Below are positions 8,762 to 16,739 of a stretch of DNA of 28,911 bases, one piece after another (position 1 is the stretch's first letter; each line of letters starts with the position of its first letter). The notes below the pieces were generated by a model that made no database searches, had not been told where the DNA came from, and worked only from the letters and a program-made list of their open reading frames with translations. The position numbers and the translations under genes are program-made. The stretch is taken from the IMG/VR virus record IMGVR_UViG_3300042453_005958, positions 1 to 28,911 of that record, one strand, 5' to 3'. The DNA comes from a virus.

Positions 8762-9523
8762 CTACTCGAATATATCACTTACAAAACCTGGTCTCATCTT
8801 GTGATAGTGTTTTCTTACTGATTGAATTGATGTTGTCAACTGTTTTGGACTTAATCCTGACAATTCTCTAATATAGAGCAATATCGCGCTTTTGTTAAGA
8901 ATGTCTATTTCATTTATATTTTCAAAAACTGTAATCACAGAATTTATGCAAGCAAGCTCATTTTCAACTTTTACTTTTGTTCGAATTTCATAAAGAACAT
9001 TGAGTATCTTACCAGCATAAGCAACTTTATCAAATTCAACATCTTGAGCAGGCACTGAATTGTATTCTTCTATCGTCTGAATTTCACTGTTTGTCAGCGA
9101 GCTTAGATCGCTTAAGCTTATGTTTTTTCGAGTCTTTTGAGTTTTTTGTTTCGTCTTTATAATCAACCAATTTTTTGCAACAACATTAAAATAAGAAAAA
9201 GCGTTTGTGCCCATTGACTGATTGAACTTGTGGATCGTTTCAAACAAAAAGTTGACACAATCACTTTTCAAATCTTCATATGTGTCATACATGCTGCTGA
9301 ACTTATGTATATTGATCAAATTTTCAACAAGCTTCTCAAACGCGGGCATTATCTGTTCAACATACAATTTTTCTCTTTCTCTTTTATCAAGAGATTTTTG
9401 AAATTGACAAATCGCTTCTTGTGTCTGAGGCGTGAAATAAAATTTTGGATTAGCTGTTGCTACGGTGTCGCCACCAGAATTAGCTGACTTTTTTTTCTTT
9501 GTATTTTTTTTTACTTTTTCCAT
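8762..9523 (-). CDS. Late-transcription sigma factor, T4 gp55-like
   Basis: A 253-aa protein with a lysine-rich N-terminus. Residues about 57-125 match sigma-70 region 2 as found in gp55-type factors: a helix (AFEKLVENLINIHKF), then DLKSDCVNFLFETIHKFNQS at 84-103, then AFSYFNVVAKNWLIIKTK at 108-125. The 'DL...L...I.KFd.s.gt.f.sY...v.kn.l' pattern is the core-polymerase and -10 binding segment. T4 gp55 has about 185 aa and recognises TATAAATA late promoters together with the sliding clamp. This protein is about 70 residues longer, and its C-terminal part (about 210-247, with LSGLSPKQLTTSIQSVRKHY) could be an extra helix-turn-helix. It would direct late expression of the structural genes that follow it. 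A GAAGAG Shine-Dalgarno overlaps the upstream stop. Confidence 0.8.
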   Translation of the reverse strand: MEKVKKNTKKKKSANSGGDTVATANPKFYFTPQTQEAICQFQKSLDKREREKLYVEQIMPAFEKLVENLINIHKFSSMYDTYEDLKSDCVNFLFETIHKFNQSMGTNAFSYFNVVAKNWLIIKTKQKTQKTRKNISLSDLSSLTNSEIQTIEEYNSVPAQDVEFDKVAYAGKILNVLYEIRTKVKVENELACINSVITVFENINEIDILNKSAILLYIRELSGLSPKQLTTSIQSVRKHYHKMRPGFVSDIFE

Positions 9524-9528
9524 TTATT

Positions 9529-9810
9529 CTACTCTTCATCATTTGGAGCTAACCTGTCAATTGTAGCAAGTAAAGCATTTCTTGCATTTTTAGCGTTTTG
9601 CACCATTTCAACTACTATTGGATCATCAAATAAAACAGGCGTCTTCAATAGCTTTGACAAGTTTTTACATGAGCTTTCAACAGCATCTAAACTATTTTCA
9701 ATTTTTTCATTCAAAGAATCAAAGTTTTCGAGCAAATCTAAGTGCTTCCTCAATAACCAGACTAAGGAAATTGCAGTAAATAAATTAGTCAAAACTAAGA
9801 TATAAATCAT
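9529..9810 (-). CDS. Small single-pass membrane protein, unknown function
   Basis: A 93-aa protein. Residues about 2-20 (IYILVLTNLFTAISLVWLL) form one transmembrane helix, followed at once by RKH. By the positive-inside rule the C-terminal part should be cytoplasmic. A probable coiled coil spans about 23-56 (LDLLENFDSLNEKIENSLDA onward). A second helix follows, with DDPIVVEMVQNAKNARNALLA. The C-terminus is acidic. There is no lipobox and no lysis-type motif. The start overlaps the upstream glycosyltransferase stop by four bases (ATGA), and the sigma-factor gene follows 5 bp later, so it is co-expressed with both. A membrane anchor for a phage complex is possible, but I cannot assign a function. 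Confidence 0.78.
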   Translation of the reverse strand: MIYILVLTNLFTAISLVWLLRKHLDLLENFDSLNEKIENSLDAVESSCKNLSKLLKTPVLFDDPIVVEMVQNAKNARNALLATIDRLAPNDEE

Positions 9811-10967
9811 TTCAAAAAATGTCCTAAAGCCTGCTCATAATCATCAGAAACTTTTTCAAAATTAAATTTTTCCTTAATTGTCTTTGAGCCCTCGCGCGCC
9901 CACTCTGTAGGAATGCTGGGTGAATTTTTAAACTTGACTATTTTTTTCTTAAAGTCAGATTCAGAAGCCTCAGCCCATTTAGAATTTGACATGAAAATTT
10001 TATTATCAATACGTGATTGGTGGACAGGCACAAGCTTGTAATCAACTGGAATAAATTTCGTGTGCTGCATAAAGTCTAAATGCCCAGACCAATTAGTCGC
10101 AATAACTGGAAGACCGGAGGCAGCTGCTTCTAATATGGGTAAACCATATCCTTCACCTCTTGTAAGAGTAACAAGCGCTTTAACACTATCATTTTTATAA
10201 AGTCCAACCACATCAGAATCACTCATGTCACCATGCAAAAGATGCACTCTTGGATAAGGGCCTTTTCTTGCTTCTTTAACAACAGTGTTGAGAACTTTTA
10301 ATATGAGGTTCCTATCAATCTTCGTGTTTCTTCCTGAATTTGTTTTAATAAGAATACCAACATCACGATCATTTTCAAAAGCTTCAAATATCCACTTTAA
10401 AGTAAAAAGAAGATTTTTTCTATCGTTGTATGGGTTATTTCCTGTAAGTTGTCCAAACAAAAGAAAGTTGAAGCTAGTGTCTAGTTTAGGTAGCTGTAGA
10501 GAAGATACCTCATTTAAAATGCTGTCATCAAAAGATTCAGCTATCACATGAACATCTGATTCTAAGTTTCCAACATTCGTTATGCTGTTCTTTGCGTGCA
10601 AAGATGGAAACACAACAGCATTCATCTTATTACAACACTGCACCCACTCAGGATTAGCTTTATCAGTTTCAATAGCAGCTGTAATGCCTACATTTTTAGG
10701 CGCAATTTTTTCATCCCACTCATTGGGGAGCTGCAATTGAAATGACACATCAGCTTTATAGTCTGCGCCTACAGTTCGATCCATAATTTTTCCGATAAGG
10801 CCATTGTGTGTATGCCTATCTAGAATCCATGGTGTGTCTCCCCATGGAGTAACCATGAATTTTACATCAAGATCTTGATGCTGCAGCAGCCACCTAGCCA
10901 CTTGCCTGCTATGAACTCCGTAGCCTGATTGTGTCATTACTGGTCCACGAAAAACTACTTTTTTCAT
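9807..10967 (-). CDS. Glycosyltransferase, GT4-type
   Basis: A 386-aa protein of GT-B fold. The N-terminal Rossmann half opens with MKKVVFRGPVMTQSGYGVHS, which has the Gly-rich acceptor loop of GT4 enzymes (SGYGVHSR). The C-terminal nucleotide-sugar half has FGQLTGNNPYNDRKN at about 171-185 and the E-x7-E motif GEGYGLPILEAAASGLPV with E272 and E280. Such enzymes transfer a sugar from a nucleotide donor with retention. It overlaps the preceding GT4 gene by four bases (ATGA) and the next small membrane-protein gene in the same way. It is the last glycan gene before the late sigma factor. Donor and acceptor cannot be predicted. Confidence 0.88.
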   Translation of the reverse strand: MKKVVFRGPVMTQSGYGVHSRQVARWLLQHQDLDVKFMVTPWGDTPWILDRHTHNGLIGKIMDRTVGADYKADVSFQLQLPNEWDEKIAPKNVGITAAIETDKANPEWVQCCNKMNAVVFPSLHAKNSITNVGNLESDVHVIAESFDDSILNEVSSLQLPKLDTSFNFLLFGQLTGNNPYNDRKNLLFTLKWIFEAFENDRDVGILIKTNSGRNTKIDRNLILKVLNTVVKEARKGPYPRVHLLHGDMSDSDVVGLYKNDSVKALVTLTRGEGYGLPILEAAASGLPVIATNWSGHLDFMQHTKFIPVDYKLVPVHQSRIDNKIFMSNSKWAEASESDFKKKIVKFKNSPSIPTEWAREGSKTIKEKFNFEKVSDDYEQALGHFLK

Positions 10968-12208
10968 AGTGATGTTACCTCCCAGCGCCTACCTTTATTT
11001 TCCCACTTCTGGGTGAGATTAGTCAATGTGTTATCCCAGGCTGAAATTATATTGTTGATATTATAATCTTTTTGAGCATGCTCAAGCGCTCTCAAGCCAG
11101 CTGCTTTTCTTTTTTCTGGACCCCATTCATACATTTCAAAAAAAGCATTAGATAATTTTTCGTGTGTTATCAAGTCTTCGTAGATAAAAGGAACCATTTG
11201 ATTTCCTACAAGAGACTTGACATCAGGCTCAAGAGCAATTCCATACTGCTCTCCTGTTTCTAAATCTTCAACTTGTCGAGTAAGACCACCAGTTTTGATA
11301 GCTATAATAGGCTTTGCGCACATCATTGCTTCTAATGTAGGTAACCCAAAACCCTCGTTTGAGCTTCTATTGATGACTGTATCACATGCAGCATAGATCT
11401 CTCGCATTTCGTTGAAATCAACTCTATTCTTTGAAAAACGAACATTTTCGCCTATACCCAACATTTCAACAACATGATAAAGATTAGGCCCTTCATGGTC
11501 TAAAGGATCAGTGTGCATTAATAAAGTAGCTTTTTTATGACCATGCTTTGCTTGCAACTGATCTAAAAACATTTTCCATGAAACCAATACATCACTTGGC
11601 ATTTTACGACGTGCGTTTCTTGAAACAAACAAGGGCATGAAATGATCAGATTTATCAGGGCCTAAAATTTTATTTCTAGCCTTAACTCTCTCATTATCTG
11701 AAAGCGGGTAATAAATTTCTTTAGGAACACCATGCGGAATGTAGTTCGTTTTTTCTGGAAATCTTTCTTTGACCATTTGGTACGTCGGCCAGTTGATGCA
11801 GTTTATTAAATCTGTTGATTCATACAACACTTTATTAAATTCAGGCCAAGGACCGTTGTCCCACAGATGGTTATATGCAATCGGACATATTTGATGAATT
11901 TCATCTTCCATTTCCCAGACCCAGATAAAAAATCTGGGGTCTGTAAATAGCAACAAAACATCGGGCCTTTCTGTTGCTAAAACTTGACGCAGCATGTTTC
12001 TATCACCGAATCCATTAGTAGGCTTAATAATGAAATCTTCATTTACTACTACTGTTCTGTAATCATCATGCTTCATCGCTCCACCGAAGCATTTAAACTT
12101 GTACTTACCAGTAGCAATTAAACCATGAATTAACCAACGAGCTTGCGTTCCAACCCCAGAAGTTGAAAGAGGGTGATCTGAAAGCAATAATATAGTTTTT
12201 TTCTGCAT
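10964..12208 (-). CDS. Glycosyltransferase, GT4-type
   Basis: A 414-aa GT-B enzyme. The N-terminus ILLLSDHPLSTSGVGTQARW shows the Rossmann strand and the acceptor-side Gly loop. A PHGVP motif lies at about 158-162 and FVSRNARRKMPSD at about 194-205, where the phosphate-contacting Arg/Lys of GT4 enzymes usually sit. E-x7-E is in NEGFGLPTLEAMMCAKP with E285 and E293. It differs clearly from its overlapping neighbour, so the two are not recent duplicates. The 63-bp gap upstream has no obvious Shine-Dalgarno. Substrates are unknown. Confidence 0.88.
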   Translation of the reverse strand: MQKKTILLLSDHPLSTSGVGTQARWLIHGLIATGKYKFKCFGGAMKHDDYRTVVVNEDFIIKPTNGFGDRNMLRQVLATERPDVLLLFTDPRFFIWVWEMEDEIHQICPIAYNHLWDNGPWPEFNKVLYESTDLINCINWPTYQMVKERFPEKTNYIPHGVPKEIYYPLSDNERVKARNKILGPDKSDHFMPLFVSRNARRKMPSDVLVSWKMFLDQLQAKHGHKKATLLMHTDPLDHEGPNLYHVVEMLGIGENVRFSKNRVDFNEMREIYAACDTVINRSSNEGFGLPTLEAMMCAKPIIAIKTGGLTRQVEDLETGEQYGIALEPDVKSLVGNQMVPFIYEDLITHEKLSNAFFEMYEWGPEKRKAAGLRALEHAQKDYNINNIISAWDNTLTNLTQKWENKGRRWEVTSL

Positions 12209-12271
12209 CAGGCGATATATTACTTACTTTTCAAAAGTTGTAATAAAAAAGCATGCAAAACTATTAAAAAT
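12209..12271 (-). other. 63-bp non-coding gap between nuclease and GT4 genes
   Basis: An AT-rich spacer that breaks the run of overlapping genes. On the minus strand it contains a GCATGC palindrome (12252-12257), a T-run, and AAAGTAAGTAATATATCGCC just before the GT4 start. It could hold a weak promoter for the following two glycosyltransferases, the membrane protein and the sigma factor, but no recognised consensus is present. Confidence 0.3.
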
Positions 12272-13090
12272 TCATGTGCAGTGTTCTGTTCCCTTGTACT
12301 CACAATAAGTGCATGCATCTCTATTTTTGATTGCTATTCCACGCTTTACAGAAGTTAGCATGCTTCCTACAACCTTTAGGGATCTTTTGATTGGAACTTC
12401 ACCAAGAGAAACTGAAAATAATTCGCAATGATCTCCTGGTTTTGCAGCTTTCTTTAAAAGAACAAATCCGCAACGCACGTCTTTGAACGGAACATCAGGG
12501 TGTTTTTGACACCAATAGTTTTTGTACAAGGCAAGCTGTGCCTTGACCATCTCATCGGATCTTTTTTCTCTAAACCATCCACGCTGTGTGGTTTTCCAAT
12601 CTAAGATCCAATAGATTGTTTCACCACGTTTGCCTTTTGCCTTAATGACACCATCAATAAAGCCCTTAAAAGCATGTGGGTGTCCTTCTACAGCTTCATA
12701 GAGCTGGTGTTCAGCGTCAACAACTTCCCATCCAGGAAATTCCTTGTCGAGAAATTCAGGCACTTCTGACAAGATAATGGTTGCTTCGCTTTTTGCTTTT
12801 TCTAAAGCTTCAGGAGAAAAGTCGGAATTGCCTCGATGCTTTTCCCAAGCAGAATCTAGATGATCAAACGCAAATTTATAGTTCATCTCTCTTGTCAAGA
12901 GATATTTTTCACAGGAAGCATGGACTGCCGTTCCAAAGTCAAGAATAGGTGATGGTTTAGAAAGATCAACTTTCTTGACATGCGCTAAATGATGGCGATA
13001 AGAACACTCCTTCCATAATCTTACCTCTGAAAAAGAAACGTGTTGCTTACCAGTAGGCAAAGTTTGGAAGGAGCTGCTTTTTTCTTGCAT
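12272..13090 (-). CDS. PD-(D/E)XK nuclease with Fe-S cluster motif (Cas4/RecB-like)
   Basis: A 272-aa protein with the motif order of the Cas4/AddB-RecB nuclease-like family (PDDEXK_1). It has SFSEVRLWKECSYRHHL with C29, GTAVH with H57, FIDGVI with D146, DWKTT with D164 and K166, and QLALYKNYW with Q185 and Y189. Three further cysteines near the end (C260, C263, C271; CTYCEYKGTEHC) complete the usual C...CxxC...C set that binds a 4Fe-4S cluster. Expected activity is single-strand or end-dependent DNA exonuclease, in recombination or processing of DNA ends. All catalytic positions look intact. It sits between a sugar dehydrogenase and glycosyltransferases, which is not its expected metabolic context, so it may have been retained by chance during rearrangement. 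Confidence 0.85.
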   Translation of the reverse strand: MQEKSSSFQTLPTGKQHVSFSEVRLWKECSYRHHLAHVKKVDLSKPSPILDFGTAVHASCEKYLLTREMNYKFAFDHLDSAWEKHRGNSDFSPEALEKAKSEATIILSEVPEFLDKEFPGWEVVDAEHQLYEAVEGHPHAFKGFIDGVIKAKGKRGETIYWILDWKTTQRGWFREKRSDEMVKAQLALYKNYWCQKHPDVPFKDVRCGFVLLKKAAKPGDHCELFSVSLGEVPIKRSLKVVGSMLTSVKRGIAIKNRDACTYCEYKGTEHCT

Positions 13091-13122
13091 TCCTAAAAGG
13101 TAATGCAGACTATCTTATTAGT

Positions 13123-14058
13123 TCAATCTTTGAGTTTTTTAGAAACTGCGCGACCAGACATACGTTCCCAATCTCTGTCTTTCCTAACCTCAAGATTTTT
13201 TTCCCATGCAGCTTTAAGAACAGCTGCTTTAACCTCAAGTTTTTTTGCAACATCAATCATAGCATTGATGTCCTTTGGAAAGCAGTGCCCTCCGTAGCCA
13301 AAGCTGCCATCAGGTCCAGGCACACTCCAGTGACTCGATCCAAGCCTAGGATCATACTTAGCATATTCAATGACCTTATCATAGTCTACATTAAAACCAG
13401 ATTTATCTAAGGCCTCACAGACCTGGTACATCTCATTTGCAAATGAAACTTTGACTGTCAGAAAGTTATTCGTGACGTACTTCACCATCTCAGCAGTTGT
13501 TGATGACGTTTTGATAAGTGGAACTTTTGGAAATGCTGTCTGAAATACTTGCTTGACAGTGTTGATCCATGGCCGCGGCCCGCCGAGAATAATTCTATTT
13601 TGATTTCTCATGTCGTCGAGCGCGTTGGCCTCTGTAAGAAACTCAGGATTAAATACGACATGTAGACCCTGTTCATTAAACTTCTTGTTCCAACGTTCTG
13701 TGGATCCAGGCGGAACTGTCGACTTTACAACAGCTATTCTATCACCAGGAACTTCAGCTAATTGAGATAGAACACCTTCAACAATACTCAGGTCTGCAGA
13801 CCCATCGTCATACATTGGAGTCGGAAGACATACGAAATAAACTCTTGAAAAATTTTTCATGCTTGGATGTTCGCATGCACTTGCAAATTCTCTAACACTA
13901 GTTGGGAATAAACCCTCTGCAGTCTCAGGTTGTTTACCTCCAGAGGAAACTTTTCCAGTTTTATCATGAACAAAAACTTCAAAATTGCGTTCAGAAAATA
14001 CTGTTGTTAATGAACCGCCAACAAAACCTTGACCAATGACAGCTATTGATTTTTTCAT
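13123..14058 (-). CDS. UDP-glucose/nucleotide-sugar 6-dehydrogenase-like, C-terminally short
   Basis: A 311-aa protein with the NAD-binding and central parts of the UDP-glucose/GDP-mannose dehydrogenase family. It has IGQGFVG at 8-14, LPTPMYDDGSADLS at 78-91, KSTVPPGST at 112-120, NPEFLTEANALDDM at 137-150 (E143), EMVKYVTNNFL at 190-200 (K193), and the active-site loop GYGGHCFPKD with C259 and K262. The reaction would oxidise a 6-OH to a carboxylate, for example UDP-glucose to UDP-glucuronate. The usual C-terminal UDP-binding domain of about 100 residues is missing: the frame stops about 50 residues after the active-site Cys, and the next gene begins 32 bp later. A compact phage version or loss of specificity are both possible. 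There is no clear Shine-Dalgarno, and an out-of-frame ATG lies 10 bp upstream. Confidence 0.83.
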   Translation of the reverse strand: MKKSIAVIGQGFVGGSLTTVFSERNFEVFVHDKTGKVSSGGKQPETAEGLFPTSVREFASACEHPSMKNFSRVYFVCLPTPMYDDGSADLSIVEGVLSQLAEVPGDRIAVVKSTVPPGSTERWNKKFNEQGLHVVFNPEFLTEANALDDMRNQNRIILGGPRPWINTVKQVFQTAFPKVPLIKTSSTTAEMVKYVTNNFLTVKVSFANEMYQVCEALDKSGFNVDYDKVIEYAKYDPRLGSSHWSVPGPDGSFGYGGHCFPKDINAMIDVAKKLEVKAAVLKAAWEKNLEVRKDRDWERMSGRAVSKKLKD

Positions 14059-14094
14059 TTTTTTTCATTTATTCTACAATGGTTTATTTGTTTA

Positions 14095-14712
14095 TCATGT
14101 TTGAAGATTTATAAATTCTTCAATTGTAATTAGATTTAATATCTCTTTTCTATTTTTATCAAAAACTTCCCATTTTAAACAATCATTCATTGATATTTTA
14201 TCAAAAACTTTAGTTGGTGTTTTTTGTAAAACACCACATCCCCAGTCTGTATCAACGACAGACAAATTTAGATCATCTTTAGTACATCTAATTTTTACGA
14301 TTGACTTCCATACAGTCCCGTTCCATTTCCCGCGGGCGGGTGTTGTTAAATCATGAAAATTTTCTCTTGCGTGATAAATCGTTGGTGGATTGCAATCATG
14401 CAAAACTATAGTACCATTAGAACTAAGGTGTGATAAAGAATTTTCTATATCTTTATCAACTTGATGTTCTAAATGAAGTCCATCAATAAAAATAATATCA
14501 AACTTTTGTGTAGCTTTGATTGAAGCAAAAAAAGCGTCAGAAGTTATTGCTTTAGTTGAAAAATCATGATAGGCAGAAGTGTCAGGATCAACTCCAGTTT
14601 TATTCAAACAGTTAATGCTATTATAGTTTATTCCTTCTCTTATGCCTATCTCTAGATAGGATACATAATTGTGTTTTTTTATTAGATGATTGATTATATC
14701 AGTTCTATTCAT
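14095..14712 (-). CDS. Class I SAM-dependent methyltransferase (Methyltransf_24-like)
   Basis: A protein of about 205 aa. The glycine motif I is YLEIGIREGINYNSI (about 19-33). GVDPD with its acidic residue follows about 15 residues later, then the strand KFDIIFIDGLHLEHQV (about 75-90) and GTIVLHDCNPP (about 103-113). This is the layout of small Rossmann methyltransferases often found in polysaccharide gene clusters. A likely role is O-methylation of a sugar or terminal residue, but the acceptor is unknown. I chose ATG 14712, which is preceded by AAGAGA as a Shine-Dalgarno, over the TTG one codon upstream. It lies between a GT2 gene and the sugar dehydrogenase. Confidence 0.78.
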   Translation of the reverse strand: MNRTDIINHLIKKHNYVSYLEIGIREGINYNSINCLNKTGVDPDTSAYHDFSTKAITSDAFFASIKATQKFDIIFIDGLHLEHQVDKDIENSLSHLSSNGTIVLHDCNPPTIYHARENFHDLTTPARGKWNGTVWKSIVKIRCTKDDLNLSVVDTDWGCGVLQKTPTKVFDKISMNDCLKWEVFDKNRKEILNLITIEEFINLQT

Positions 14713-14741
14713 CAAAGTCTCTTTTCTATTTTATCTTTACA

Positions 14742-15680
14742 TTATAAATCTACGTAATCAGTCTCAAGTGCTGTTTCAGGTCTAATAGGATTCTTGAGCC
14801 AATCGCCATTTTTATCTAATAACTTTGAAAATCCTATCGGTCGAGCAACATCTTCTATAGAATTTATTGTATCTTTCAAAAATTCTTGTTCTGTGATGTA
14901 TTCATAATATTTCCACCCAGTAGAATCTTTCGCTTGCCAGTAATCTCCATATCTCTTGTTGTCTCTTACACGACCCTGCGTGCCTCTGCTATCCGTATAA
15001 ATTGCAATTGATTGTGGAACTGATGATAGTGCAGTGACATATCTTGGTATCTGCTGTTTTTTCATCATATCTAAAATGCGGTATCGCATTTCATTTTCAG
15101 AATCCATAGACCCTTCATGATTTTTATTGTCTTCACACCATGGCGCAATTTGTTCTATTACTTTTCTACTAAAAACAGCATCAGCTGCGGGAGAAATCGG
15201 ATCTCTTGAAAAATCTGCAAAAAATGTGTTCTTGCAAAATGTGGGGTGTCGATCGTCAGAAAATCTTATTATTTTATGACTATTGTGTGTAATTCTTCTT
15301 TGAGCATCGAGCATGACACTGCCTACTACATCAACATTTTTTTCATAAAAACCAACAACATCTTGAAGCCATCCAGGCAAAATAAACTGCATATCACCTT
15401 GTAGTAAGCACAGATAGTCACCAGATGCTCTAGAAATAATAGTATTTAATCCAATTGCAAATTCATTAGCAGGATTTCTATTATTTTTTCTAACAACAGT
15501 TAAGCCTCTTGCTTCTAAATTTTCAAGATACTCAGCTGTTCCTTTTTCAACAGATGCATTATCAACTATAATGATTTCTTTTTCTTTATAATCGTCTGTA
15601 GTATCAAGCAAAGATTCTAAACAGCTTTTAAGATAAAAAAGTCTATTACAGTTGACTATCCCAAAACTAACTTTTTTCAT
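14742..15680 (-). CDS. Glycosyltransferase, GT2-type
   Basis: A 312-aa protein of GT-A fold. The N-terminus reads VSFGIVNCNRLFYLKSCLES, followed by KEIIIVDNASVEKGT at about 34-48, the typical donor-binding strand with Asp. YLCLLQGDMQFILPGWL at about 91-107 holds the metal-binding acidic motif (QGD in place of DxD). A later EGSMDSENEMRYR segment (about 150-160) could supply the catalytic base region. Inverting transfer from a nucleotide sugar is expected. The start overlaps the epimerase-like gene by four bases (ATGA). The substrate cannot be inferred. Confidence 0.85.
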   Translation of the reverse strand: MKKVSFGIVNCNRLFYLKSCLESLLDTTDDYKEKEIIIVDNASVEKGTAEYLENLEARGLTVVRKNNRNPANEFAIGLNTIISRASGDYLCLLQGDMQFILPGWLQDVVGFYEKNVDVVGSVMLDAQRRITHNSHKIIRFSDDRHPTFCKNTFFADFSRDPISPAADAVFSRKVIEQIAPWCEDNKNHEGSMDSENEMRYRILDMMKKQQIPRYVTALSSVPQSIAIYTDSRGTQGRVRDNKRYGDYWQAKDSTGWKYYEYITEQEFLKDTINSIEDVARPIGFSKLLDKNGDWLKNPIRPETALETDYVDL

Positions 15681-16714
15681 AGTTTAGAAGATTCTATAAT
15701 TTCATCAATAATTGTATTTAAGCTTTTTTCTTGCTTCCAAGCTGGATAGTGAGACATGAATTTTTTCATGTTACTAATGTAGCAAATATGATCACCAATT
15801 CTGGCTTTTTCTGAGACTGTATACTGTAATCGATGACCCTTGTTTTCTAACATAGAAATAATTTCTAAGATAGAAGCGCTGTTTTGTCGTTGTCCACCAA
15901 TGTTATAAACTTCTCCTGCACGAGGTGATTTCATGAACTCATAAAATGCTGTGCAAACATCGTAAGAATGTATCTGATCTCTTACTTGTTTTCCCTTGTA
16001 TCCATAGACTGTGTATAGCTTCTTATTAACAGCACATTTTACAATATAAGAAAGAAATCCATGCAACTCAACACCAGCATGCTGAGGACCTGTCAAGCAT
16101 CCACCCCTAAATATCCCTACAGGCATGTTGAAATATCTGCCATACTCTTGTGCTAACAGATCTCCTGCTGTTTTTGAAGCTCCAAAAAGAGAATGTGTCG
16201 TTTGGTCAATTGACATCAATTCGTCAATTCCATCTTCATACTGAGCTTCTGAATAATCGAACCTCGTATCAGTTTCAACAAGCTTTAGCTTGTTGGGTGT
16301 ATCACCATAAACTTTATTAGTACTAACATGAATAAAAGGTGATTCAGGGCAATTTTGACGAGCTGCTTCTAACAAGTTTAAAGTTCCAACAGCGTTAGTA
16401 TGAAAATCTTCATATGGAATTTTTGCAGCTAAGTCATGTGATGGTTGTGCTGCCGTGTGAACTATAAAATCAGGTTTATGATTCTTTAAAATTGTATCAA
16501 TACCAGCTTGATCTCTTATGTCTTGAAATTCATGAAAATAAAACTTATTCTTCTTGAGAGAATCTGCTACATGTGTTGTATCACCGCTTTCGCCAAAAAA
16601 AAATTTTCTTAAGTTGTTATCAATGCCGACAACTTTGAATCCTAAGCGCAAAAAATATGCTGCGACTTCTGATCCAATTAACCCAGCAGATCCAGTTACA
16701 AGTATTGTTTTCAT
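15677..16714 (-). CDS. SDR epimerase, CDP-paratose 2-epimerase (TyvE)-like
   Basis: A 345-aa extended short-chain dehydrogenase. The NAD motif is GSAGLIG at 8-14. STNKVYGD at 131-138 and GYKGKQVRDQIHSYDV at 238-252 are both very characteristic of CDP-paratose 2-epimerase (tyvelose pathway) relatives, as is FRGGCLTGPQHAGVELHGF at 202-220. The usual YxxxK catalytic Tyr is Phe here (HSLFGASK, F177 and K181). From memory, related bacterial proteins often read SLFGASK too, so this may be a subfamily trait rather than damage. The product could therefore differ from tyvelose. No other tyvelose-pathway gene (glucose-1-phosphate cytidylyltransferase and so on) is in the window. The stop overlaps the GT2 start by four bases. 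Confidence 0.8.
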   Translation of the reverse strand: MKTILVTGSAGLIGSEVAAYFLRLGFKVVGIDNNLRKFFFGESGDTTHVADSLKKNKFYFHEFQDIRDQAGIDTILKNHKPDFIVHTAAQPSHDLAAKIPYEDFHTNAVGTLNLLEAARQNCPESPFIHVSTNKVYGDTPNKLKLVETDTRFDYSEAQYEDGIDELMSIDQTTHSLFGASKTAGDLLAQEYGRYFNMPVGIFRGGCLTGPQHAGVELHGFLSYIVKCAVNKKLYTVYGYKGKQVRDQIHSYDVCTAFYEFMKSPRAGEVYNIGGQRQNSASILEIISMLENKGHRLQYTVSEKARIGDHICYISNMKKFMSHYPAWKQEKSLNTIIDEIIESSKL

Positions 16715-16739
16715 GATTCAATTATATTCTACAAATCCA

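Noticed and set aside
12252-12257. GCATGC palindrome as an operator or terminator
   Set aside because: Six bases is too short, there is no extended stem, and no U-tract is placed as a terminator would need.
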